A stretch of DNA of 28,639 nucleotides from Coxiellaceae bacterium UBA1530 (GTDB lineage: Bacteria; Pseudomonadota; Gammaproteobacteria; Coxiellales; Coxiellaceae). Each line of letters starts with the position of its first letter. The stretch's first letter is position 1. Under the pieces are notes generated by a model. That model searched no databases. It had not been told where the DNA came from and worked only from the letters and a program-made list of their open reading frames with translations. This document shows, one piece after another, positions 1 to 7,875 of this stretch. The translations under genes and the position numbers were made by a program. The stretch lies in NCBI GenBank assembly GCA_002323325.1, contig DCQA01000051.1, positions 1 through 28,639 on the forward strand, in the 5' to 3' direction.

Positions 1-49
1 GCAGCGGCCTGCAAAGCCGTGGACGCCGGTTCGATTCCGGCCTCAGCCT
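1..49 (+). tRNA. tRNA-Cys (GCA), 5' end cut by window edge
   Basis: The 3' part of a tRNA. The anticodon stem pairs 4-8 with 16-20, and the 7-nt loop at 9-15 carries anticodon GCA at 11-13. The T-stem pairs 25-29 with 37-41 around a TTCGATT loop. The 3' acceptor strand is 42-48 and the discriminator base is T49, as expected for tRNA-Cys. The next bases are AAT, so no CCA is encoded, unlike the tRNA-Leu that follows six bases later. The order Cys then Leu(UAA) matches the tail of the E. coli glyW-cysT-leuZ cluster. The D-arm and 5' acceptor lie outside the window. Confidence 0.9.
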
Positions 50-55
50 AATAAT

Positions 56-142
56 GCCCGGGTGGCGAAATTGGTAGACGCAAGGGACTTAAAATCCCTC
101 GAGGGCAACCTCGTGCCGGTTCGACTCCGGCCCCGGGCACCA
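56..142 (+). tRNA. tRNA-Leu (UAA)
   Basis: Complete class II tRNA. The acceptor GCCCGGG (56-62) pairs with CCCGGGC (132-138), followed by discriminator A and an encoded CCA (140-142). The anticodon stem is 83-87 with 95-99 and the anticodon TAA is at 90-92. The long variable arm lies at about 100-114, with the T-arm after it. It reads UUA and, by wobble, UUG leucine codons. It is probably co-transcribed with the preceding tRNA-Cys. Confidence 0.97.
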
Positions 143-217
143 CCACGCTTAAACTCATTATTCGATTTGATGTCATAAGCCCATGACTTATAGTGCTTAT
201 TCCAGTATAGTGACCTC

Positions 218-1471
218 ATGAGAATACCACTAAGCTTATTTATTGGTTGGCGTTACACGCGAGCAAAGCGCCGCAATCAATTTATTTCATTCATATCTCT
301 GGCTTCACTCCTTGGTATTGCCCTGGGTATGACGGTTTTAATCACAGTGCTGTCTGTCATGAATGGATTTGACCAGCAGATTCGTATGCGTTTTTTTGCT
401 CTAATTCCTCAGGTCACCGTCTTTTCTGGGGTCGATCAATCGGTTGATTCAGTTAAGGCTATTCAACCAATCGTTCTAAAAATACCAAGTGTGGTATCCT
501 TATCTCCCTATGTGGCTGGTAATGGTATGCTCATGGAACGAGGTTCTTTTAACGGGCTCCAATTACTAGGTATTGACCCGGGTGAAGAAACTAAGACGTC
601 TAAAATAGCTAGTAAGATAAAGATTGGTCAGTTGTCTAGCTTGCAGCCTGGCTCATATCACGCCATCTTAGGTGAAACTCTAGCTAATCAATTAGGTATC
701 CGGTATGGCGATACTATCAACATCTTCACACCACAACTCAATTTAACTTTAGCTGGAGTATTCCCTCGTCATCGTCAGTTTAAAGTCACCGGTATTTTTC
801 ATACCAGTGATGGTTTCGGTTTTGATGCATCGATGGTCTACGTCAACATAGACGATGCAGCCAATCTGTTAAAGGGAGGTCAGGGCACGCGAGGTTACCA
901 CGTAAAATTAACAGATATTTACCAAGCTGAATCAGTGACTCACCAATTGCAACGTCAACTCCCCCCTGGTTTCATTGTTGGTAATTGGACTCAGCAAGCT
1001 GGCGCTTTGTTTAGTGCATTGCAAATGGAAAAAACCATGATGTTTGTGATTTTGTTGCTCATAATAGCGGTTGCCATTTTTAATCTTGTTTCTACCTTAG
1101 TGATGGTGGTTAATGATAAACGATCCGATATTGCTATTTTAAGAACGATAGGGGCTACACCCTCAATGATCATGAGGACATTTATCTGTCAAGGCGCAAT
1201 TGTTGGATTGATGGGAACGGTTATTGGTATTTTGGGTGGTGTTATACTATCACTGAACATCACAGCGCTAACAAATTGGATACAAAAAGTGCTAGGTATC
1301 CAACTGATATCCTCAAAAGTATATTGGGTGGATTATCTTCCCTCTGTTCTTCAAATGAATGATGTTATTCATGTTGCCGTGCTGGCATTTGGTCTCAGTA
1401 TTTTAGCAACAATCTACCCCGCTTGGATGGCATTTAAAACCCAGCCTGCGGAGGCTTTGCGATATGAGTAG
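218..1471 (+). CDS. lolC: Lipoprotein-releasing system permease, LolC/LolE family
   Basis: A 417-residue inner-membrane permease of the Lol ABC exporter, which extracts mature outer-membrane lipoproteins from the inner membrane and passes them to LolA. The N-terminus FIGWRYTRAKRRNQFISF followed by a hydrophobic segment (about 20-47) is the typical LolC/E start. A large periplasmic domain (about 50-265) precedes three C-terminal membrane segments (about 270-300, 315-345, 380-405), the FtsX-like arrangement. The stop overlaps the lolD start by 8 nt. Only one permease is seen here, and the gene after lolD is not a second one, so the complex may be the LolDF type with one permease species. A lolE elsewhere cannot be excluded. 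LolC versus LolE versus LolF is not settled by eye. Confidence 0.93.
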   Translation: MRIPLSLFIGWRYTRAKRRNQFISFISLASLLGIALGMTVLITVLSVMNGFDQQIRMRFFALIPQVTVFSGVDQSVDSVKAIQPIVLKIPSVVSLSPYVAGNGMLMERGSFNGLQLLGIDPGEETKTSKIASKIKIGQLSSLQPGSYHAILGETLANQLGIRYGDTINIFTPQLNLTLAGVFPRHRQFKVTGIFHTSDGFGFDASMVYVNIDDAANLLKGGQGTRGYHVKLTDIYQAESVTHQLQRQLPPGFIVGNWTQQAGALFSALQMEKTMMFVILLLIIAVAIFNLVSTLVMVVNDKRSDIAILRTIGATPSMIMRTFICQGAIVGLMGTVIGILGGVILSLNITALTNWIQKVLGIQLISSKVYWVDYLPSVLQMNDVIHVAVLAFGLSILATIYPAWMAFKTQPAEALRYE

Positions 1472-2171
1472 TCTTAATCAGCCCATTCTTCAATGTCATG
1501 ACTTATCTCAACGTTTTAGTGAGGGCAGCCGAACCGTGGAGGTCTTTAAAAGTATAAATTTTTCAGTCAGCACTGGAGAATGTATTGGTATATTAGGGGT
1601 TTCTGGTGCGGGCAAGAGTACATTTCTTCACTTACTGGGTGGTTTAGATAAACCTACATCAGGCCAAGTCGTGTTGGCTGGTCACAATATGTCTCACATA
1701 ACAGAGCATGTTAAAAGTCGTTTGAGAAATCAGCACTTGGGTTTTGTCTATCAGTTTCATCACTTATTACCAGAATTTAATGCTTTAGAAAATGTCTGCA
1801 TGCCTCTGTGGGTGAGAGGGCTTTCTCGTAAGTTAGCAAAAGAAAAAGCCATTGAGTTAATCGAGCAAGTGGGTTTAAGTGAACGTATGTTACATAGAAT
1901 CTCTGAGTTGTCAGGTGGTGAGCGCCAAAGAATTGCTATAGCTCGGGCTTTGGTGACGGAGCCGTCATGTGTGTTAGCTGATGAACCAACGGGTAACTTA
2001 GACTCGGAAACGGCTCAGTCTGTATTCAGACTGATGTTAGATTTAAATCAAACATTGAAAACAAGTTTTGTGATTGTGACACACAATAAATCCTTAACAT
2101 CTGAAATGAATCGTTCCTTATTATTGCAGGATGGACAGTTAATGGATTATGCAGCAGGAGATGTCCCCTGA
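1464..2171 (+). CDS. lolD: Lipoprotein-releasing system ATP-binding protein LolD
   Basis: A 235-residue ABC ATPase that powers lipoprotein release with the LolC-family permease. The Walker A motif GVSGAGKST is at about 45-53, the Q-loop YQFHHLLPEF begins near 97, the ABC signature LSGGERQR is near 150-157, and Walker B with VLADEPTGNLD is near 171-181. A switch-region histidine follows in VTHN. This composition is typical of the LolD/MacB group. It overlaps lolC upstream. Its stop TGA overlaps the likely CTG start of hflX, so all three genes look translationally coupled. Confidence 0.96.
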   Translation: MSSLNQPILQCHDLSQRFSEGSRTVEVFKSINFSVSTGECIGILGVSGAGKSTFLHLLGGLDKPTSGQVVLAGHNMSHITEHVKSRLRNQHLGFVYQFHHLLPEFNALENVCMPLWVRGLSRKLAKEKAIELIEQVGLSERMLHRISELSGGERQRIAIARALVTEPSCVLADEPTGNLDSETAQSVFRLMLDLNQTLKTSFVIVTHNKSLTSEMNRSLLLQDGQLMDYAAGDVP

Positions 2172-3439
2172 GTACTACAGTAGAAACATTTATTGATCGT
2201 CATCAGGGTGGTGATCGTGTCATTATAGTTAACGTCACTTTTCCGCAGTATGACTTAAATCATTCGTTAGATGAGTGTGTCGAGTTAGCCAAATCTGCCG
2301 GTCTTGAGGTTTTAATGACAGTAACAGCCAAGCGTTCAGCGCCTCATCCTAAATCATTCATAGGTTCAGGTAAGACGACAGAGCTATCAGATGCTGTGAA
2401 TGCCGAATGTTCCGATCTTGTGCTATTTAATCATGATCTTGCTCCTGCTCAGGGAAGAAATTTAGAAAAACAACTGCAATGTCGCGTTATCGATCGTACC
2501 GAGTTAATTTTAGACATCTTTGCTCAACGTGCGAGAAGTTTTGAGGGAAAGTTACAGGTCGAGTTAGCTCAGTTGCAGCATCTAAGCTCATGCTTAGTTC
2601 GAGGGTGGACGCACTTAGAGCGACAAAAAGGTGGTATAGGTTTGCGAGGTCCTGGAGAGACACAGTTAGAGACAGATCGTCGGTTACTAGCCATGCGCAT
2701 TAAGTCGATAAAGAAACGATTAGCAAAAGTATCCTCGCAACGTCATCAAAGTCGCCAATCGAGACGTAAATCTTCCGTTCCTACGGTGGCTTTAGTGGGT
2801 TATACGAATGCGGGTAAGTCAACTTTATTCAATCGATTGACGGATGCAACTGTTTACGCCGAAGATCAGCTTTTCGCAACGCTTGACCCGACATTAAGAC
2901 GGTTAGACCTGCCTGTAATAGGCGAGGTCGTCATCGCTGATACGGTTGGTTTTATTCGAGATTTGCCGCATGATTTAATTGCTGCATTTCATGCAACACT
3001 TGAAGAAGTGTGCCAAGCCGATTTGCTATTACATGTGGTCGATGTTACCAATGAGCAGAGAGAAAGCTTATATGATAGTGTTATGTCGGTGATTCAGGAG
3101 CTTGGTGCAAAAAATGTTCCTCAGTTAATGGTTTATAACAAGATTGATTTAATGGATAACTCAGAGCCGAGAATAGACTGTGGATTCGAAAAGCAACCGA
3201 CAAGGGTATGGCTTTCTGCGCAGTCTGGTCAGGGTATGGCACTGTTAGAGGAGGCTGTTTCGGAACTGCTCCAGGATACCATTGTTGAAAAGCGTTTGAT
3301 ATTGAGTGCTGATCAGGGTGCATTACGCGCACGCTTATATCAAATAGGTGCGGTTTTATCAGAGCAAGTGGATAATGAAGGAATGTTCATTATAGATATC
3401 CGTATCACCTCGGTAGATTACCAGCGCTTAAAATTGTAG
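2168..3439 (+). CDS. hflX: GTPase HflX (ribosome-splitting/rescue), probable CTG start
   Basis: A ribosome-associated GTPase that splits stalled ribosomes. The first ATG in frame is at 2315, but recognisable HflX sequence (IDRHQGGDRVIIVNV) lies upstream of it in the same open frame with no ATG, GTG or TTG. An AGGAG at 2156-2160 sits seven bases before CTG 2168, which overlaps the lolD stop as CTGA. This start gives 423 residues, close to the E. coli length of about 426. ATT at 2192 is the other possible start. Motifs include GLRGPGETQLETDRR, G1 GYTNAGKST, G3 DTVG, G4 NKID and a G5-like LSAQSG. The gene usually follows hfq; here it follows lolD. Product call is firm; start codon is inferred. 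Confidence 0.93.
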   Translation: MSTTVETFIDRHQGGDRVIIVNVTFPQYDLNHSLDECVELAKSAGLEVLMTVTAKRSAPHPKSFIGSGKTTELSDAVNAECSDLVLFNHDLAPAQGRNLEKQLQCRVIDRTELILDIFAQRARSFEGKLQVELAQLQHLSSCLVRGWTHLERQKGGIGLRGPGETQLETDRRLLAMRIKSIKKRLAKVSSQRHQSRQSRRKSSVPTVALVGYTNAGKSTLFNRLTDATVYAEDQLFATLDPTLRRLDLPVIGEVVIADTVGFIRDLPHDLIAAFHATLEEVCQADLLLHVVDVTNEQRESLYDSVMSVIQELGAKNVPQLMVYNKIDLMDNSEPRIDCGFEKQPTRVWLSAQSGQGMALLEEAVSELLQDTIVEKRLILSADQGALRARLYQIGAVLSEQVDNEGMFIIDIRITSVDYQRLKL

Positions 3440-3538
3440 ATTGAGCTAGGATTTTTTTTGATATGGCGTGCTTGGAATATATGAGGTATATTCTTACGCT
3501 GTGTACACGTTACGGATAATTATCAAAAGGGGTTTATT

Positions 3539-4681
3539 ATGTCGGGGAATGGTTCTGGTCAAGATCCTTGGGGTCGGCGTCCGCAAAATGATCCAACGGA
3601 TCTAGCGGCATTATTCAAGAGAATTTTCAAAAAATACGCTTCTAACTCTGGCGGCTCTTCGGGCAGCGCCAATATTAACAAAAGAATAGTGCTATTAGTC
3701 GGTGTTGTTATTTTAGTTATTTGGGCGCTATCAGGAATTTTTTTGGTGTCTCCACAAGAAGAGGCGGTTATTCTAAGGTTCGGTAAGTATGTTAAAACAG
3801 TTGGTGAGGGGCCTCACTGGATTCCTCGTGGTATTGAAACACATAAAACCACCAACGTGACGCAGCAAAATACTTTTAACTATCAGGCAGAGATGCTAAC
3901 AAAAGATGAGAATATCGTTTCTGTCGCGATAGCAGTTCAGTATCGCATCGACAACCCAGCTGATTATCTCTTTAATGTCACTAATCCTAATCTCACAATT
4001 CAGCAAGCTGCATCAAGCGCCTTACGTCAAATTGTTGGTGGTATGAATCTTGATGCTGTTATCACGACTGGTAGACAGACACTCAGTGATGATGTCAAGA
4101 AACAGTTAATTGAGACGCTCAACATTTATAGCCCAGGCCTATTTGTTGCCGATATTACATTGCAACAAGCGGTCCCACCTAAGCAAGTGACTCATGCTTT
4201 TGATGATGCTATTAAAGCGAGGGAAGATGAAGTTACTTACGAAAATCAGGCTCAAGCTTATGCTCGTAAAGTTGAATCCGAAGCGCAAGGTACCATTAGC
4301 CGCATGCAGCAAGAGGCAGACGCGTATAAACAACAAGTTGTCTTACAAGCCGATGGGGCTATTGCGCGCTACTTAGCACTTCTATCTCCATATCAAAAGG
4401 CACCATTTGTAACCAGTGAGCGCTTGTATTTAGATGCGATGACAAGTGTGCTTAACAAAACATCCAATGTCTTTGTTGATAATAACGGAGGTAATGGGAC
4501 ATCTGTTTTCTATTTGCCTCTAGATCAAATGTTTAAACAGCGTTCAGCACAGACTACATCCTCAATCGATCAATCCATGGAGGCTAGTGCTACCCCTCCC
4601 ACACATTCGGCGGTGAATAACACGACATCGACTTTTTCGCATCCCAAATACCCGTTTATGAATCAAGGAGGCCACTCATGA
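3539..4681 (+). CDS. hflK: FtsH regulator HflK, SPFH/band-7 membrane protein
   Basis: A 380-residue partner of HflC. Together they form a large membrane assembly around the FtsH protease and modulate degradation of membrane proteins. The glycine-rich N-terminal tail starts SGNGSGQDPWGRRP. One membrane segment lies at about 48-70. The SPFH domain begins at VSPQEEAVILRFGKY and is followed by a long helical, Gln/Ala/Glu-rich region (about 225-285). The C-terminus is Ser/Thr/Pro-rich. An AAAAGGGG run 5-12 bases upstream of ATG supports the start. The stop overlaps the hflC start (ATGA). It is somewhat shorter than E. coli HflK (about 419). Confidence 0.95.
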   Translation: MSGNGSGQDPWGRRPQNDPTDLAALFKRIFKKYASNSGGSSGSANINKRIVLLVGVVILVIWALSGIFLVSPQEEAVILRFGKYVKTVGEGPHWIPRGIETHKTTNVTQQNTFNYQAEMLTKDENIVSVAIAVQYRIDNPADYLFNVTNPNLTIQQAASSALRQIVGGMNLDAVITTGRQTLSDDVKKQLIETLNIYSPGLFVADITLQQAVPPKQVTHAFDDAIKAREDEVTYENQAQAYARKVESEAQGTISRMQQEADAYKQQVVLQADGAIARYLALLSPYQKAPFVTSERLYLDAMTSVLNKTSNVFVDNNGGNGTSVFYLPLDQMFKQRSAQTTSSIDQSMEASATPPTHSAVNNTTSTFSHPKYPFMNQGGHS

Positions 4682-5571
4682 GTGCTCGATTAACGTCATT
4701 GATTGCTTTAGTTATCGTTCTATTGATCGTTGCCAGCTCAGCATTATTTACTGTTCAGCAAGGTCAAAATGCGTTGGTGTTGCGTTTGGGACAGTTGCAA
4801 CTGGATTCATCTGGTGAAGTAGTGGTCTATCCTCCTGGATTACATGTCAAAATTCCCTTTATTACACAAGTCAGGAAATTTGACGTACGTTTTCAAACAT
4901 TACTGGTCGATAAGTCTCGATCATACACAGCAGAGCAAAAGTCAGTTTTGGTTGACTATTATGCTAAGTGGAAAATTGATGACTTACCACTTTATTACAA
5001 GCGTACAGGTGGTATTCCGGATCGAGCATCGACTCTGTTAACGCAAAAAATCAACAACGCATTGAAGGCTGCATTTGGTAGGCGGACTATTCAAGAAGTG
5101 GTAACGGATGATCGCCTATCACTAATGAAAATTCTAATGGCTAAGGCTGATGAAAGTGCAGAGCCTTTAGGTATTAAAGTTGTCGATGTTCGTATTCAGG
5201 GTATTGAGCTTCCACGAGAGGTTCAAGAGTCTGTCTATAATCGTATGAGCACTGAACGTGAGCAAGTAGCTACAAAGCACCGCTCTCAAGGTAAAGCAAT
5301 GGCTGAAAAGATTCGTGCTAGTGCAGACGCCAACGTGGTTATCTCTATTGCTGGCGCAAAAGCAAAAGCTCAGCAGACACGAGCCGATGGTGATAAACAA
5401 GCCGCTAATATCTATCTAAATGCTTATAAGAAAGATGCAACTTTCTATGCATTTTATCAAAGCCTGCAAGCTTATCAGTCAGTGTTCCACGGTGATAATT
5501 CCATTATGTTGCTGACTCCAGAGTCTGATTTCTTCAAGTACTTTAAAACCACTCTGAAAAAAGCAGCGTAG
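4678..5571 (+). CDS. hflC: FtsH regulator HflC, SPFH/band-7 membrane protein
   Basis: A 297-residue SPFH protein that pairs with HflK to control FtsH. An N-terminal membrane anchor (about 7-28) is followed by the band-7 core starting FTVQQGQNALVLRLGQ. The typical HflC stretch GIELPREVQESVYNRM lies near 178-193, and a helical Ala/Lys/Gln region follows. It starts inside the hflK stop codon with a four-base overlap, so stoichiometric translation is likely. A strong intrinsic terminator lies about 20 bases after the stop. Confidence 0.96.
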   Translation: MSARLTSLIALVIVLLIVASSALFTVQQGQNALVLRLGQLQLDSSGEVVVYPPGLHVKIPFITQVRKFDVRFQTLLVDKSRSYTAEQKSVLVDYYAKWKIDDLPLYYKRTGGIPDRASTLLTQKINNALKAAFGRRTIQEVVTDDRLSLMKILMAKADESAEPLGIKVVDVRIQGIELPREVQESVYNRMSTEREQVATKHRSQGKAMAEKIRASADANVVISIAGAKAKAQQTRADGDKQAANIYLNAYKKDATFYAFYQSLQAYQSVFHGDNSIMLLTPESDFFKYFKTTLKKAA

Positions 5572-5592
5572 GTATCATCTGTTTTTATATTG

Positions 5593-5623
5593 AAAAAGTC
5601 CGCTTATTTTTGCGGACTTTTTT
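5593..5623 (+). terminator. Intrinsic terminator after hflC
   Basis: AAAAAGTCCGC (5593-5603) pairs perfectly with GCGGACTTTTT (5612-5622) around an 8-nt T-rich loop and runs into six T. Because of the flanking A and T tracts it could work in both directions. It separates hflK-hflC from the DUF2065 gene. It also argues against a longer DUF2065 reading frame starting at 5590, since the hairpin would lie inside the coding region. Confidence 0.85.
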
Positions 5624-5640
5624 ATGGAGAGAATAATTCT

Positions 5641-5838
5641 ATGATCGAAATTTTTTTTACGGCTATTGCTTTGTTATTGGTGATGGAAGGCATTTTACCA
5701 TTTGCCGCACCTGCACTGTGGCGTAAGTTATTATTACGCATGGCTGATCGAGATGAGTCTTCGATTAGAAAAACTGGGTTAATTACATTGATCTCAGGCG
5801 TCGCTATTATGTGTTTAGTACATTCGGGTTTACTATAA
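5641..5838 (+). CDS. DUF2065 family small membrane protein (YjeT-like)
   Basis: A 65-residue protein with two hydrophobic segments (about 3-25 and 44-64) joined by a basic loop containing LWRKLLLRMADRD. This is the DUF2065 pattern of E. coli YjeT, which also lies between hflC and purA. Function is unknown; its conserved place suggests a link to the HflKC-FtsH membrane complex, but that is inference. The start ATG 5641 is chosen because GGAGAG lies just upstream and the family is about 60-65 residues long. The purA start follows eight bases after the stop. Confidence 0.88.
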   Translation: MIEIFFTAIALLLVMEGILPFAAPALWRKLLLRMADRDESSIRKTGLITLISGVAIMCLVHSGLL

Positions 5839-5846
5839 AGGCAGTC

Positions 5847-7136
5847 ATGGCTCATAAAAATTTAGTGATATTAGGTTCGCAATGGGGCGATGAAGGTAAA
5901 GGAAAGATCGTTGATTGGTTAACTGCCCAGTCTTCAATAGTTGTTCGCTTTCAGGGTGGCCACAACGCTGGTCATACGCTGAAAATAGGTGAGCAGACTA
6001 CGGTACTGCATCTGATTCCATCCGGGGTCTTGCGCAGTGAGGTTGAATGTTTGATTGGACATGGCGTGGTTTTATCATTACCTGCGTTGTTTGAAGAAAT
6101 TACTCAGCTTGAATCGCAGGGTGTTTCAGTTAGAGATTGCCTGAAAGTCAGTTTGGGATGTCCATTATTGCTCCCTTATCATGTCGCTCTTGATCAAGCT
6201 CGTGAAGTCAAACGCGGTAAAGCTGCGATTGGCACCACTGGTCGCGGCATTGGTCCAGCATACGAGGATAAAGTGGCTCGTCGCGGGTTGCGTGTGATGG
6301 ACCTATTGAGTCCTGATCGTTTAGCGCAAAAGTTATCTACCTTAGCCGAGTATCATAATTTTCAATTACAGCATTACTATCAAGTCGATCCCATCAGCTG
6401 TGAACAGGTACTAGCAGAACTCTTGGCTCATGCAGAGCAACTAGAGCCTTTAATGATGGATGTTACCCATCGCTTGCATCAGGCGCGCCTATCCGGATTA
6501 TCGATACTTTATGAAGGCGCTCAAGGTGCTTTGCTGGATATTGACCTGGGTACTTATCCATTTGTGACATCTTCTAATACGACGGCTGGCGCAGTGGCAA
6601 CGGGCACCGGTGTTGGGCCATGCCACATTGATGCGGTATGGGGTATCAGTAAAGTGTATATTACTCGAGTTGGTGCCGGACCTTTTCCAACAGAATTATC
6701 CGATGAGGCAGGTGATCAATTAGCTAAACGCGGGCATGAGTTCGGCGCTACAACGGGTAGGCCACGTCGATGCGGATGGTTTGATGTACCCTTGATGAAG
6801 CATTCATGTCACATTAATAGTATGACTGGGCTGGTGATGACTAAATTAGACGTACTGGATACTTTTGAGTTCATTCAATTGTGCACGGGTTATGACTACA
6901 AAGGTACAATCCTCAATGAGTTCCCACAAGATGTTGCTGTTTTGGAGCATTGTAGGCCAGTGTACGAGTCTCTCCCAGGGTGGCAATCGTCTACGTTTGG
7001 GATCACCGACTATGAGGCGTTGCCTTCCGAGGCAAAAGATTATTTGATGCGTATTCAGGCCCTGTGCGAGGTTCCAATAGTCGCTATCTCCACTGGACCA
7101 GAGAGGGATCAAACCATCTTGTTGGGGCAGTTGTAG
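5847..7136 (+). CDS. purA: Adenylosuccinate synthetase
   Basis: A 429-residue enzyme that joins IMP and aspartate using GTP, the first committed step to AMP. The N-terminal GSQWGDEGKGKIVDWL carries the GDEGKGK P-loop. HNAGHT follows, with GTTGRGIGPAYEDK near 130 and the family stretch TTGRPRRCGWFD near 300. The open frame extends upstream to 5811, but the match to PurA begins at ATG 5847, which has AAAGG upstream and gives the normal length. It follows the DUF2065 gene as in other gammaproteobacteria. Confidence 0.97.
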   Translation: MAHKNLVILGSQWGDEGKGKIVDWLTAQSSIVVRFQGGHNAGHTLKIGEQTTVLHLIPSGVLRSEVECLIGHGVVLSLPALFEEITQLESQGVSVRDCLKVSLGCPLLLPYHVALDQAREVKRGKAAIGTTGRGIGPAYEDKVARRGLRVMDLLSPDRLAQKLSTLAEYHNFQLQHYYQVDPISCEQVLAELLAHAEQLEPLMMDVTHRLHQARLSGLSILYEGAQGALLDIDLGTYPFVTSSNTTAGAVATGTGVGPCHIDAVWGISKVYITRVGAGPFPTELSDEAGDQLAKRGHEFGATTGRPRRCGWFDVPLMKHSCHINSMTGLVMTKLDVLDTFEFIQLCTGYDYKGTILNEFPQDVAVLEHCRPVYESLPGWQSSTFGITDYEALPSEAKDYLMRIQALCEVPIVAISTGPERDQTILLGQL

Positions 7137-7356
7137 CTCTAAACCCATTTTTTAGTAAGACACATCAGCACCACCAATGTGATTGAGCAATTCATTAACG
7201 ATTAAGACTTTGTGCGATAAAGTTTTACCATGCATTTGATCGTAAACTGCTATAGTTCTGCTTATCAAGATTATATTACATCTAAGTCAATCCTTGTTTC
7301 AAAAAAGATGAGATCTACCTTATTTAGTATCATTGACAATTTTCATAGGAATAAAA
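7137..7356. other. Intergenic region between purA and a pseudogene
   Basis: No gene is supported here. The plus-strand frames are stop-rich. A minus-strand frame of 45 codons (7152-7286) reads fairly protein-like near its end but has no convincing start or ribosome binding site. I see no hairpin-plus-T-tract terminator for purA. A TTGACA at 7334-7339 is too close to the following ATG to serve as its -35 box. Confidence 0.5.
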
Positions 7357-7842
7357 ATGGAAAATAAACCAATCGCTAAAAGGATTACAAAGTTTTTGCC
7401 TGTTATGAAAAAAAATTTCGGTGAAAAAATTGATTTAAGTGGGATTGATACGCTACTGAGAGAGAATTCCCCAGGCATGTAAAATGTCCATACAGCCTTC
7501 CTTAAGATACTAAGCTGTTATTATGGCGATAGACAACACGCTAATACCTTATCAGTGCTTTCATCAGGAAAAACGCCACCTAAAGTCTGCATTGATCAAA
7601 TGATAGCGATTCTAAAGAGTTTTAATGCAGTGATAGATGGTTGCCATAATGAGACACATCATTGCCTTCCTGGTGATTAAGTTCAAATGGCTGAAGCTCT
7701 CATTCATCTCGTCAAAGATCAGGGTTCTATCTATTGCTGTGAATCTTTTATGATTGCAGAAGACTGGATGGAAAGTTGTAAGCGAATCAATGTATCTTAT
7801 ATACAAGATTATTCAATAAACCTCAGCGCTTTAGTTTTTTAA
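7357..7842 (+). pseudogene. Decayed gene of unknown family, two in-frame TAA stops
   Basis: From ATG 7357, preceded by AGGA at 7347-7350, one reading frame runs 162 codons to TAA 7840-7842. It is interrupted only by TAA at 7480-7482 and 7678-7680. The three pieces have coherent protein-like composition: KRITKFLPVMKKNFGEKIDL in the first, SSGKTPPKVCIDQMIAILKS in the second and AEDWMESCKRINVSYIQDYS in the third. The simplest reading is a small gene inactivated by two point mutations without frameshift. The first piece could still make a 41-residue peptide. I do not recognise the family. Stop-codon readthrough is possible but less likely, because other genes here end normally in TAA. Confidence 0.6.
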
Positions 7843-7875
7843 AAAGGAACCCCTACCGGAATTTGATCGGTGGTC

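Noticed and set aside
3501..3520. GTGTACAC palindrome and GATAAT before hflK as an operator/promoter
   Set aside because: No matching -35 box and the start would lie too near the gene; the palindrome is only eight bases.
7152..7286. Minus-strand frame of 45 codons after purA with a protein-like ending
   Set aside because: No good start codon or ribosome binding site, and short enough to arise by chance.
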